Assembly: GCA_018396635.1 (NCBI GenBank)
Contig: JAGTQE010000008.1
Location: forward strand, 1-64,000
Reading direction: 5' to 3'
Source: Candidatus Bathyarchaeota archaeon
GTDB lineage: Archaea > Thermoproteota > Bathyarchaeia > Bathyarchaeales > DTEX01
Length of the DNA stretch: 64,000 nt
Below, piece after piece: positions 25,800-33,836 of this stretch. The notes beneath the pieces were generated by a model. It did no database searches, was not told the DNA's origin, and saw only the letters and a program-made list of their open reading frames with translations. The position numbers and the translations under genes are program-made. The first letter of the stretch is position 1. Every line of letters begins with the position of its first letter.

Positions 25800-26117
25800 A
25801 AAACAAGCATCTGGCAAAACCGACCAATCAACCTTTATAGTTCTATTTTTTATCGAGACTGTTGCTTATTGCATATTTTTATGCTATCTTTAAAAGAATT
25901 AGTTTTACCGCTTCTTTTCTTTTTGCTAGGTCGAGGAGGGTGTTTATTAGCCTTTTTCTAGATGCGTCCATCACCTCAACATACAGGAGCCATCCCCCCA
26001 GACCTCCCGCGGATAATATTCTAGATTTGTTAATCTCCGTTTAATCCTCTGGTTTTAAGCAGGAGGAAGCAGCAGGAAACAGGGAACATTCCCTGTTTCA
26101 TTCTCTCATCAGTAAAA
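25800..26117. other. Intergenic region between AOR gene and tRNA-Leu
   Basis: No convincing gene is seen. A minus-strand frame of 30 codons (ATG near 25970, MDASRKRLINTLLDLAKRK) follows GAGGTG directly and might be a remnant or a microprotein. The right end contains the inverted repeat listed separately. Confidence 0.3.
26076..26099. repeat. Perfect 11-bp inverted repeat
   Basis: GAAACAGGGAA, a 2-base spacer (CA), then TTCCCTGTTTC form a perfect inverted repeat. It lies 19 bases beyond the CCA end of the tRNA-Leu gene (transcribed toward it). It could be a processing or termination hairpin or a protein-binding site. No T-run follows it on the tRNA strand, so a simple archaeal terminator is not evident. 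Confidence 0.6.
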
Positions 26118-26271
26118 TGGTGCGGGGGGTGGGATTCGAACCCACGAACCCCTACGGGACGGGATACCCCATCTATCTCAGACCTTGAGTCCTACGCGCA
26201 TATGGTGTGTTCACCATATGCTCCGCGCATTTGGCCGGATTTTTCTATTGACCTGGCTCTGCCACCCCCGC
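26118..26271 (-). tRNA. tRNA-Leu (CAA) with three introns, encoded CCA
   Basis: Four exons give a complete 85-base class II tRNA: 26271-26248, 26230-26223, 26191-26184 and 26165-26121, followed by encoded CCA (26120-26118). The assembled molecule has acceptor GCGGGGG/CCCCCGC, D stem GCA/TGC with the usual GGTCAAA loop end, anticodon arm CGGGA-CTCAAGA-TCCCG, variable arm CCCGTAGGG and T arm GTGGG-TTCGAAT-CCCAC. Intron 1 (17 bases) is in the D loop. Intron 2 (31 bases, with a 10-bp hairpin GCATATGGTG/CACCATATGC) splits the 5' anticodon stem. Intron 3 (18 bases) is at the canonical 37/38 site. Removing fewer introns breaks the D stem or anticodon stem. Confidence 0.88.
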
Positions 26272-26379
26272 TTTTCATTACTTTTATCGTTTGTTACGTA
26301 ATTATATCCTTTACTCTCTTTGCGTAGATGGCAAACGCTAATATGTTAATTCCTATTGAGGATATATTTGGTGATAGTG

Positions 26380-26694
26380 ATGCCAATAGATCCTGATTTT
26401 CAGAAGAAGAGAAAGGTTGTTGATAACCATAGGGGGCATGCTGTTTGGGGACCTATTGAACCTCCAATAAAGTTTGGGATTCATGGAACAAATGTTGCTG
26501 TTGACTGGGATATATGTGAGGGCTGTGGAACGTGTATAGATGTCTGCCCTGTAGGCGTGTATGAGTGGGCTGAGGCTCCAGGCCACCCAGCTTCAGAGAA
26601 GAAATCAGACCCTGTAAGGGAGACAGAATGTATACAATGCTTAGCATGCGAGACACAATGCCCAACGCAGGCAATAAAAATCACTCCACCATAA
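26380..26694 (+). CDS. Ferredoxin, two [4Fe-4S] clusters, extended N terminus
   Basis: The 104-residue protein has two complete cluster motifs: CEGCGTCIDVCP and CIQCLACETQCP, each Cx2Cx2Cx3CP. The N-terminal 45 residues (VDNHRGHAVWGPIEPP and similar) match the extension of archaeal zinc-containing or Sulfolobus-type ferredoxins. There is one His (H19) that could take part in such a site. It would act as a soluble electron carrier for the AOR enzymes and other ferredoxin-linked reactions. The ATG at 26380 is preceded by GGTGAT; GTG at 26377 is an alternative. Confidence 0.88.
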   Translation: MPIDPDFQKKRKVVDNHRGHAVWGPIEPPIKFGIHGTNVAVDWDICEGCGTCIDVCPVGVYEWAEAPGHPASEKKSDPVRETECIQCLACETQCPTQAIKITPP

Positions 26695-27220
26695 AAACAC
26701 TTTCAGTGGCAGCCTCAGAGTATTTGTCAATTAAATTAGGGCGAACGCTAAGAGCCTAGTTAAGGCAGCTGCTTATACAAGTATCAGGAATAACACACAT
26801 ATTCGCTTCCCTATTTCTGGTAGTATCTTTTATGCTGCTGGATGAGATTCATTACGTATAAGTTTATCGCCGATGAGCGCAGTACTGCTCATTTCCTATT
26901 ATAGGATCTACCTTTCAGGAAAAGATTCTTAGAAAAAAGGATTCTTAGAAATGATTATGATGGGTCTTGGAACAGCCCATCTAACTTTCCCTGTAGGCTT
27001 TCTTGTGAGAATGTTTCTGAAAATTCAATGTTTTAAGGGAAAAAGGGCTTCATAGTTAGTCACTGATCCTGGACACTTTTGACTATTATCCTTTCCTCAT
27101 TCCTATAGCGGCAAGTAGCTATTGAGATTTGAGGGCGGGTATGAAATTCGCCGTGAAAACAAGCTTAAAAATTACTGAAATACCCCTCAAAGATTTGCCG
27201 TGGTTTAAATCAGCTACCTT
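26695..27220. other. Intergenic region, no gene recognised
   Basis: About 525 bases between two convergent genes. Short frames are interrupted; one encodes a hydrophobic peptide (ITHIFASLFLVVSFMLL) near 26790-26840 without a start. A 12-base direct repeat, GATTCTTAGAAA, occurs at 26924 and 26940. I see no RNA gene or promoter that is clearly functional. Confidence 0.35.
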
Positions 27221-29053
27221 TTAGGGATACGATACGAGCTCTTTTACTTTTCTGACCATGCCAGCCGCATCTATTCCCTGCTCAGCCATGAGCTCTTCCG
27301 GTCTCCCGGAATGCGGCATCTTTCTAACTGCCAATATATGCGTTTTTATTCCCAATGATGCCACAGCCTCTCCAAGCCCGCCTTCCGGATAATGATCTTC
27401 AACTGTTATTATATGTTTTGTCTCCTCAGCGGCTCTGACCAAAGTTTCAACATCTAACGGTTTGACCGAATATAAATCTATAACCCTAACATTGATGCCG
27501 TCTGCCTTCAGCTTTTCATAAGCCTTTAGGGCTTCATGGACCGTTATCCCAGCCGCTACAATAGTTGCCTCATCATTCCTGCTACGTCTAAGAACTTTTG
27601 AGCCTCCAATATGGAACTCCTCTTGATTATCGTAGATAACAGGGGTTCTAGGTCTAGTTGTTCTAATGTAGGATATGCCCTCATAATTTGCCATAGCGCA
27701 TGTGAGTTTTTCGCAGCTCACAGCGTCACATGGATATAGGACGATGCTTCCATATATTGCGCGGAATAATGCGAGATCCTCCAGCCCCATCTGGGACGGC
27801 CCATCCTCTCCTATCGATACTCCTACATGTGAGCCAGCTATCTTTAGGTTCGCCCTTGAATAGGCAGCCATCCTTATTTGATCATGAGCCCTTGATAGAA
27901 AGCATGCGAAGGATGAGAGGAAGACGTCAAAGCCATGTGTCTGGAGCCCTATAGCGATTCCAACCATGTTTTGCTCCGCAATATAGCATTGTAAGCTCCT
28001 TTCCGGGAATTTGTTAAAGAAGTATATTGTGAATGTGGAGTTTTTGACATCACCATCCAGGACAATCATCTTCTCGTTCTGTTCACCGAGCTTAACGAGG
28101 GCTCTGCCAAAAGCTTCTCTTGTCGCGATCATCTCGCCAACTTTATACTCGGTTCTAATTGAGTACTTTTTACGTGATTCAATCGGAACCTTAGCCTCTA
28201 TAAAGTTTTGTGGCTTAAAGTTAATGTCTTTTATTTTTGGGAGTATTTCCTTCTCAGCTCTGCTTAGCTCCTCCTCACTAAGAGCAGTTCCATGTCTTCC
28301 ATCAACATTCTCGAGGAAGCTTACCCCCTTACCTTTAATGGTTTTCGCAATTATAAAGAATGGCTTATCGGATTTCTTCGCCTCGTCGAAAGCCCTCAAC
28401 AAGTCCTTAACGTCATGTCCATTACACACGGTAACATTCCAGTCAAAGGCTTCAACCCTCTTAGCATATGCCTCCCAATCCCATTGGAACATTGTTGGCT
28501 CGCTTTGACCCAGCCTATTCATATCCAGTATGGCAATAAGATTTGATAGTTTAAGCTTACCTGCCAGGTTAAGGGCCTCCCAAACCGAGCCCTCAGCAAC
28601 CTCCCCGTCGCCGAGAAGGACATAAACCTTTCTATTTATACCTAAGAGTCTCTTGGCATAAGCCATACCTAAGCCTATAGATAATCCTTGACCCAGAGAT
28701 CCTGTTGCAACCCTTATTCCCTTAACTCTGGGAACAGGATGCCCCTCAAGCTCGGAATCAAACTGCCTCAACGTCATAAGCTTCTCTTTTGGGAATACCC
28801 CTATTTCAGCAAGGGCTGCGTATAGAATTGGAGCTGCGTGGCCTTTAGATAAAATGAGCTCATCATTATCCAAGTAATCTATGTGTTTTGGATCTATGTT
28901 CATAACGCTGAAGAATAATACCGCCATAATTTCGGCACTTGACAAACAGCTCGTTGGATGGCCAGATCTAGCCCTTGTGGTTGATCTAATACTATGTAGT
29001 CTCAATATATTTGCAATAGTTTCAAGCCCCTTTCCAACGTTTTCCTCAACCAT
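27221..29053 (-). CDS. tkt: Transketolase, single full-length chain
   Basis: The 610-residue protein contains both transketolase halves in one chain, whereas most archaea encode them as two genes. The N-terminal part has SGHPTSCLSSAEIM, LSKGHAAPILYAAL, GSLGQGLSIGLGMA and the thiamine-diphosphate motif LLGDGEVAEGSVWEAL. The C-terminal part has IAEQNMVGIAIGL (catalytic Glu) and VEDHYPEGGLGEAV. It moves two-carbon units between sugar phosphates and would supply pentose and erythrose-4-phosphate, the latter needed for the aromatic pathway that feeds the trp operon. The ATG at 29053 is the first clear start. Confidence 0.93.
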   Translation of the reverse strand: MVEENVGKGLETIANILRLHSIRSTTRARSGHPTSCLSSAEIMAVLFFSVMNIDPKHIDYLDNDELILSKGHAAPILYAALAEIGVFPKEKLMTLRQFDSELEGHPVPRVKGIRVATGSLGQGLSIGLGMAYAKRLLGINRKVYVLLGDGEVAEGSVWEALNLAGKLKLSNLIAILDMNRLGQSEPTMFQWDWEAYAKRVEAFDWNVTVCNGHDVKDLLRAFDEAKKSDKPFFIIAKTIKGKGVSFLENVDGRHGTALSEEELSRAEKEILPKIKDINFKPQNFIEAKVPIESRKKYSIRTEYKVGEMIATREAFGRALVKLGEQNEKMIVLDGDVKNSTFTIYFFNKFPERSLQCYIAEQNMVGIAIGLQTHGFDVFLSSFACFLSRAHDQIRMAAYSRANLKIAGSHVGVSIGEDGPSQMGLEDLALFRAIYGSIVLYPCDAVSCEKLTCAMANYEGISYIRTTRPRTPVIYDNQEEFHIGGSKVLRRSRNDEATIVAAGITVHEALKAYEKLKADGINVRVIDLYSVKPLDVETLVRAAEETKHIITVEDHYPEGGLGEAVASLGIKTHILAVRKMPHSGRPEELMAEQGIDAAGMVRKVKELVSYP

Positions 29054-29247
29054 ACGAACACCGCGCTATATAATTTTCGAGAAGAATTTAATCTTTACTT
29101 AACACAAAAACTTATTTATTATCTCTGTCATATCCCTAGGAATTCGTGGTGATCTTTGAGGCCTATTAAGGAATTTTTAGCCAGCCTCTCTTAAATTTTA
29201 AATATTAGCCGGCGCCTATAATTAGAGTGTATTTGGAGGTTGAAAGA

Positions 29248-29370
29248 GTGAAGTGTCCAGTCTGTGGTCAGGAAGCGAAGCTTGTAAAAGAATGGGATTT
29301 GGGTCCTAAGGTTCACATAAAGCTCTATGAGCACTGTGGCAAGAAGTTTCGTGAATATGTGAAGAAATAG
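29248..29370 (+). CDS. Small CxxC protein (40 residues), Cren7-like in part
   Basis: A 40-residue ORF reads MKCPVCGQEAKLVKEWDLG, then PKVHIKLYEHCGKKFREYVKK. It has one CxxC pair and a third Cys. The order EAxLVxxW-L-PK-I-LY-GKxFR resembles the crenarchaeal chromatin protein Cren7 (an SH3-like barrel), shortened and with an added zinc-knuckle-like start; this is my visual comparison, not a search. The GTG at 29248 sits seven bases after GGAGGT, and a TATA-like TTTTAAATAT (about 29195-29204) lies upstream. It may bind DNA or belong to another small zinc-ribbon family. Confidence 0.7.
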   Translation: MKCPVCGQEAKLVKEWDLGPKVHIKLYEHCGKKFREYVKK

Positions 29371-29450
29371 CGCCAGCAGCTACTTCTATAAAGGACATTA
29401 ATCTAAAATAGTTTCAAATTTTATTTACCTTAAATTAGTGTTTAAGAAAA

Positions 29451-30362
29451 ATGGGCTCCGGATCAGCTCTAAAAATCTCCGTTACTGACATATTAAATAC
29501 TTCATTCTCTGTTTACTTAAGCAAAATGAAGTTTTCATTTATAGTTTTCTTGGCTATGAACTCCATTAACACTATTCTAACAAGCTTTATTACGAGTTTT
29601 TTGCAGCGTTTCAACCCGCCTTACAGTCCTGAGAGCAACTCTTTCCCTTGGCTAGTTGATTATGTAGTTTCAGCTATACCGGCTTTTTCCATATTTTTTC
29701 TCACAACCTGGGTTTTGACAAATTTGGGTCTTAGCTTGATTGTTAAATGGGCTTCAGATATCTTTGAGGGCAAAGAGGTGGATATAAAGAGTGGCTTATC
29801 GCTAATATTTAGGTTGCTTAAGGATATAATTAGTGTGAGCTTTCTAACTGGCGCACTCATAATGCTAGGGTTAATTCTTCTTGTTCTTCCAGGCGTTATT
29901 TTAGCCATAATCTTCAGCTTATCCATTCCAGCGCTAATAATTGAGCGCCTTAAGGTCTTTGGAAGTTTAAAGAGAAGTAAGGATCTGACGGATGGAACGT
30001 GGTGGAAAATTTCCCTCCTTCTTCTTGCAATACTAATATTGTTTGCAGCGGCTTATTTCTTTGCAGAACTGGCTTCTTCATTTTTCCGTCAGAAGTTTGC
30101 CGGAGCAATAATTACTATAGTGGCCGTTTCCCTCATTGAGCCAGTTTATCCTATATCAATAACCTATCTTTATTATGTTCTTAGAGGGCAGAAACCCGCT
30201 TATCGGCTTGTAGAGGCGAGGGCGAAATATGTGCAGCCAACTCGTAAGTTAGAGGTGAAGTTTTGCTATAGTTGCGGACAGGTTTTACCATATGACGCTA
30301 TATATTGCCCTAATTGTGGAGCAAGGGTTGCAGCGATCTCAGATAATCTTTACGATACCTGA
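29451..30362 (+). CDS. Polytopic membrane protein with C-terminal zinc ribbon
   Basis: The 303-residue protein has about five or six hydrophobic segments (roughly residues 22-45, 65-95, 125-160, 185-210, 215-245). It ends with a cytoplasmic zinc ribbon CYSCGQVLPYDAIYCPNCG (two CxxC pairs). The membrane part resembles the glycerophosphoryl-diester-phosphodiesterase membrane-domain/DUF975-like families, with a cytoplasmic amphipathic LKRSKDLTDGTWWKI loop between helices. No enzymatic motif is seen. A role in membrane organisation or signalling is inference. It has its own upstream region and no clear partner. Confidence 0.7.
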   Translation: MGSGSALKISVTDILNTSFSVYLSKMKFSFIVFLAMNSINTILTSFITSFLQRFNPPYSPESNSFPWLVDYVVSAIPAFSIFFLTTWVLTNLGLSLIVKWASDIFEGKEVDIKSGLSLIFRLLKDIISVSFLTGALIMLGLILLVLPGVILAIIFSLSIPALIIERLKVFGSLKRSKDLTDGTWWKISLLLLAILILFAAAYFFAELASSFFRQKFAGAIITIVAVSLIEPVYPISITYLYYVLRGQKPAYRLVEARAKYVQPTRKLEVKFCYSCGQVLPYDAIYCPNCGARVAAISDNLYDT

Positions 30363-30487
30363 CTAAAATACAAGTACATGTAAACTGTTTTGATTAGAGC
30401 CTGAGTCTATTTTTGCTTATCCTTTAAGCTAAAGATAAATTTAAGCAAAAGGTAAACTATAGATGATTGGGGAGGATACCTCAGATA

Positions 30488-32251
30488 ATGGAGTACTCTC
30501 TTGTCACAGAAGTATATGAGAAGATTGAAAGTACAACGAAGAGACTTGAAATGACCGATTATTTAGTTGATTTGTTCAAAAAGACCCCAAAAGATGTTAT
30601 AGATAAAGTGGTGTATCTAACTCAGGGCAAACTATACCCGGATTATATGGGTATAGAGCTTGGCGTGGCGGAGAGACTTGCATTGAGAGCTCTAGCTAAA
30701 GTTTCGGGGAGAAAAGAGTATGAAATTGAGGAAGATCTGGCTAAAACCGGGGATTTGGGTGAGACTGCGCAGAACTTCCTAGAGAAGAGGCGCCAGGTTT
30801 CATTCTTTAGGAAGCCGTTAAATGTGGAAAGAGTTTATCAGACGCTTGATAGAATCGCAAGAGCTACTGGAGAAGGCTCTATGGATTTGAAAGTGAATCT
30901 TTTGGCGGGGCTTTTGGCGGATGCATCACCAAAAGAGGCAAAATATATCATTAGAACGGTAACTGGTAAGCTGCGCCTTGGAATAGCGGATATGACTATT
31001 CTAGATGCGCTGGCAATAGCCTATGGTAAGGGGAAAGCTATGAGGGATATTATTGAAAGGGCCTACAATATATCTTCGGACTTAGGCAAAGTTGCTAAGA
31101 CCCTCGCCGAGGGAGGCATTGAGGCCCTTAAAAGCTTTCGCATCTCAGTTGGTAATCCAATTAGACCGATGCTGGCTGAAAGGCTCAGCTCGCCAGCTGA
31201 GATACTTGAGAAGCTTGGCGGCAAATGCATAGCTGAGTATAAGTATGATGGGGAAAGATTGCAGGCCCATAAATCTGGCGATAATGTAGTACTCTTCTCT
31301 AGGAGACTTGAGAATATTACGAGTCAGTACCCTGACGCCGTTGAGCTGATCAGGGACCATGTGAAGGCTGGAGACGCAATTATTGAGGCAGAATGTGTTG
31401 CTGTGAACCTTGATACTGGTGAGATGATGCCCTTCCAAGAGCTCATGCATAGAAGACGCAAATATGATATTGAAAAGGCTGCAAAAGAGTATCCCGTATC
31501 CCTCTTCGCGTTTGATGTCCTCTATGTTGATGGGAAAGACTTAACATTGGAGCCGTACCCTGTGAGACATAAGGTTCTTGAGGAGATAATTGAGCAGAGT
31601 GACAGATTTCAGATAGCAAAATACATAATTGTTGATAATGTGGATGATTTAGAACGCTTCTTTGAGGAGGCTGTGGAAGCTGGGTGTGAGGGGCTTGTTT
31701 GCAAATCGCTAAGCAGCGATGCAATCTATCAGGCTGGGGCTAGAGGTTGGCTCTGGATAAAATATAAGCGGGATTATAAGAGCGAGATGACGGATACCGT
31801 TGACTTAGTGGTTGTTGGAGCATTCTATGGCAGGGGGAAGAGGGCTGGAACATACGGGGCGCTGCTCTTAGCGGCCTATAATCATGAGGATGATACTTTC
31901 GAAACAGTATGTAAGTGCGGATCTGGCTTCACAGATGAAGATCTTCAGAATCTTCCGAAAATGCTTGAACCATATAGGATTGACCATAAGCATCCAAGAG
32001 TAGAATCAAATCTTGAGGCAGACGTATGGTTCCTGCCAAAAATGGTAATAGAAGTTATTGGGGCGGAGATAACTTTAAGCCCAATCCACACATGCGCTAA
32101 AGACATAATAAGGAAAGGAAGTGGATTAGCCATAAGATTCCCAAGGTTCACGGGAAGATATCGCACTGACAAGTCTGCGGAGGACGCTACAAGCGTAGAT
32201 GAGATAGTGGAAATGTATAGGAGACAATTGAAGAAAATAGAGGCCGAGTAA
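30488..32251 (+). CDS. lig: ATP-dependent DNA ligase
   Basis: The 587-residue protein is a typical archaeal replicative DNA ligase. An N-terminal DNA-binding domain (TKRLEMTDYLVDLFKKTP, YLTQGKLYPD) is followed by the adenylation domain with the nucleophile motif EYKYDGERLQAH (Lys about 252). Further nucleotidyltransferase motifs are FSRRLENIT, EAECVAVN, EGLVCKSL and WLWIKYKRDY, and an OB-fold domain ends the chain. It seals nicks during replication and repair. The ATG at 30488 is preferred over the upstream in-frame TTG at 30467. The stop codon is the first base triplet of a large palindrome. Confidence 0.95.
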   Translation: MEYSLVTEVYEKIESTTKRLEMTDYLVDLFKKTPKDVIDKVVYLTQGKLYPDYMGIELGVAERLALRALAKVSGRKEYEIEEDLAKTGDLGETAQNFLEKRRQVSFFRKPLNVERVYQTLDRIARATGEGSMDLKVNLLAGLLADASPKEAKYIIRTVTGKLRLGIADMTILDALAIAYGKGKAMRDIIERAYNISSDLGKVAKTLAEGGIEALKSFRISVGNPIRPMLAERLSSPAEILEKLGGKCIAEYKYDGERLQAHKSGDNVVLFSRRLENITSQYPDAVELIRDHVKAGDAIIEAECVAVNLDTGEMMPFQELMHRRRKYDIEKAAKEYPVSLFAFDVLYVDGKDLTLEPYPVRHKVLEEIIEQSDRFQIAKYIIVDNVDDLERFFEEAVEAGCEGLVCKSLSSDAIYQAGARGWLWIKYKRDYKSEMTDTVDLVVVGAFYGRGKRAGTYGALLLAAYNHEDDTFETVCKCGSGFTDEDLQNLPKMLEPYRIDHKHPRVESNLEADVWFLPKMVIEVIGAEITLSPIHTCAKDIIRKGSGLAIRFPRFTGRYRTDKSAEDATSVDEIVEMYRRQLKKIEAE

Positions 32252-32396
32252 TATTGCCAAGTCGGGTCTAAGCCTTGGGCTCCGTCCGGCCCGTTTAAGC
32301 AAAGTCTTTATCGCACGTCAGCCTTCAGCCGTTTCGACTGACGTGCTCTTTGCTTAAACGCGGGCCCAAAGCTTGCTTCCCGACTTGGCAATATAA
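32250..32396. repeat. Large imperfect palindrome (about 147 bp) with 16-bp terminal arms
   Basis: The ends AATATTGCCAAGTCGGG and CCCGACTTGGCAATAT are inverted copies. Inside, AAGCCTTGGG pairs with CCCAAAGCTT, GGCCCG-TTTAAGCAAAG with CTTTGCTTAAA-(CG)-CGGGCC, and GCACGTCAG with CTGACGTGC around a 16-base central loop. The whole would fold as a long branched hairpin. It begins within the ligase stop codon (TAA 32249-32251). It could be a MITE-like element, a structured RNA or a strong 3'-end structure. No second copy is present in the window. Confidence 0.8.
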
Positions 32397-32473
32397 TATT
32401 GCTTGAATTAAGTTTATAAGATTTTTTGCACAAATTTTTAAGTTTAAAGATTAATATTTTTTGGAGGATTGCT

Positions 32474-33130
32474 TTGAAGCGGTCTGTTGAGCAATTTGAG
32501 GAAGATTTGAATTTCATCACAAATAAGCTTTGTAATGGTGAGAGTGAAAGGGTTTGTCGGCAAATTTTGAGATTGAGGGATAAGCTAATCTCCCTTTATG
32601 AAAGGAATCTCGTTAAAATAAATCATTCCGTTATGGAGCTTATATGCGCCAAGTACCTTATTTTAAGCGGGTATCAGGTTGATGTTGAGTATGCCCTTGA
32701 TGGCATATCATGCGACATATATGCTTTAAAGGGTTTAGGTAGCCTTATTGTTGAGGTTGAAACTGGATATGTTCCTCCGGAGCATGCCGTTGATCCAATG
32801 ACTTACTGTTTAGTTAGGGTGACGAGTAAAATAGTTAGGTATAGTAAATATGCGGAGAAATTTGCCTTAGCAACACCGCCATATTATACCCTGTGTTTTT
32901 CGCCAGCATTAATTAAGCCACCGCGATATAGAACGCCAAGCGAGATTAGAGAAATTAAAGCCTTATGTGACCTATATTATACTAATCCCCCCGTTACTAT
33001 TGATGAAATAAGAAATGCTCGGCTTCACGTAATATATATAATTGATGTGGATAAGGGTATAGTTAGAGAGACGGATCCAAACACTTATTTTGAGAAGGCG
33101 AGAGAAATTTATGAGTGGTGGGAAATTTGA
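32474..33130 (+). CDS. Hypothetical protein with a possible PD-(D/E)xK nuclease-like core
   Basis: I do not recognise a named family. The 218-residue protein has a helical N-terminal region (1-50) and then ELICAKYLILSGYQVDVEY, GISCDIYALKG and SLIVEVETG. The order Glu, then Asp on a strand, then a ExE strand (IVEVETG, about residues 95-101) is like the PD-(D/E)xK nuclease core, with Glu where Lys is usual. Activity is therefore uncertain. The TTG at 32474 follows GGAGG by seven bases. It overlaps the rhomboid gene start by four bases, so the two are coupled. Confidence 0.6.
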   Translation: MKRSVEQFEEDLNFITNKLCNGESERVCRQILRLRDKLISLYERNLVKINHSVMELICAKYLILSGYQVDVEYALDGISCDIYALKGLGSLIVEVETGYVPPEHAVDPMTYCLVRVTSKIVRYSKYAEKFALATPPYYTLCFSPALIKPPRYRTPSEIREIKALCDLYYTNPPVTIDEIRNARLHVIYIIDVDKGIVRETDPNTYFEKAREIYEWWEI

Positions 33131-33762
33131 AGAAGGCAACTTTGTCACTTATCGCCCTCTGTATACTTATGACGTTTATCTATTTAGTCTTTAATGAAAA
33201 TCCCTTGCTAGATACTTTATGTTTTAGTGGTGAAAACTTTATGAGAGGTTTTTTCTGGACCCCGATAACCTCCCTGTTTATACATGCAAACTTAATGCAC
33301 TTAATTGGAAATATTCTTTTCTTATATATTTTTGGGGGCACATTAGAGAGGGAGGTTGGATCTGCTAAAACAGTTCTAGTTTTTCTTTTAGGCGGAGTAC
33401 TATCTTACGCTATAGGCCTACACTTTTATGGTTTTAGTGTTAGAATGATTGGAGCATCTGCAGCGATCTTTACGCTAGTATCGGCAGTTATGTTGATTAA
33501 GCCGCTCAAATTTTCTTGGTTATTTCTAATGCCTTTAGGGCTTGTCGCAGCCATATACTTCTTATACAATCTATTTGCAGTCTACTATTCTATTGGAGAG
33601 ACTAATGTAGGTTATTTCGGACATATCGCAGGCTTTCTAATAGGCATACCCTTTGGCATTCTTTGGAGTCATGGTAAATGGAAAAGGAATCTCTTGATTA
33701 CAATAGCGCTCCTAATATTTTACTTGCTGATAGTCTCATTGTGCATGAAGATGCTTTATTAA
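33127..33762 (+). CDS. Rhomboid-family intramembrane serine protease
   Basis: The 211-residue protein has six hydrophobic segments and the rhomboid catalytic features. FIHANLMHLIGNILFLYIFG contains the HxxxN element (about residues 52-71). MIGASAAIFTLVSA carries the GxSxxxF serine (about 113-126), and GHIAGFLIGIPFG carries the catalytic His (about 173-185). It should cleave transmembrane substrates in the cytoplasmic membrane. The start is taken as TTG 33127, overlapping the upstream stop (TTGA) and preceded by GGTGGG. A GTG at 33115 would extend it by four residues. Confidence 0.88.
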   Translation: MKKATLSLIALCILMTFIYLVFNENPLLDTLCFSGENFMRGFFWTPITSLFIHANLMHLIGNILFLYIFGGTLEREVGSAKTVLVFLLGGVLSYAIGLHFYGFSVRMIGASAAIFTLVSAVMLIKPLKFSWLFLMPLGLVAAIYFLYNLFAVYYSIGETNVGYFGHIAGFLIGIPFGILWSHGKWKRNLLITIALLIFYLLIVSLCMKMLY

Positions 33763-33836
33763 AGCCTTTTTTCCAAAAACGTTAAGAGCAGTATCAACAA
33801 ACTTTCGAGTAGATTTATTCCCAATATAACCTCTCG

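Noticed and set aside
25862-26044. 60-codon plus-strand frame before the tRNA-Leu gene
   Set aside because: No ribosome site, no family resemblance and low complexity.
26924-26951. Two copies of GATTCTTAGAAA
   Set aside because: A single short AT-rich duplication in a gene-free region with no neighbouring signal; likely chance.
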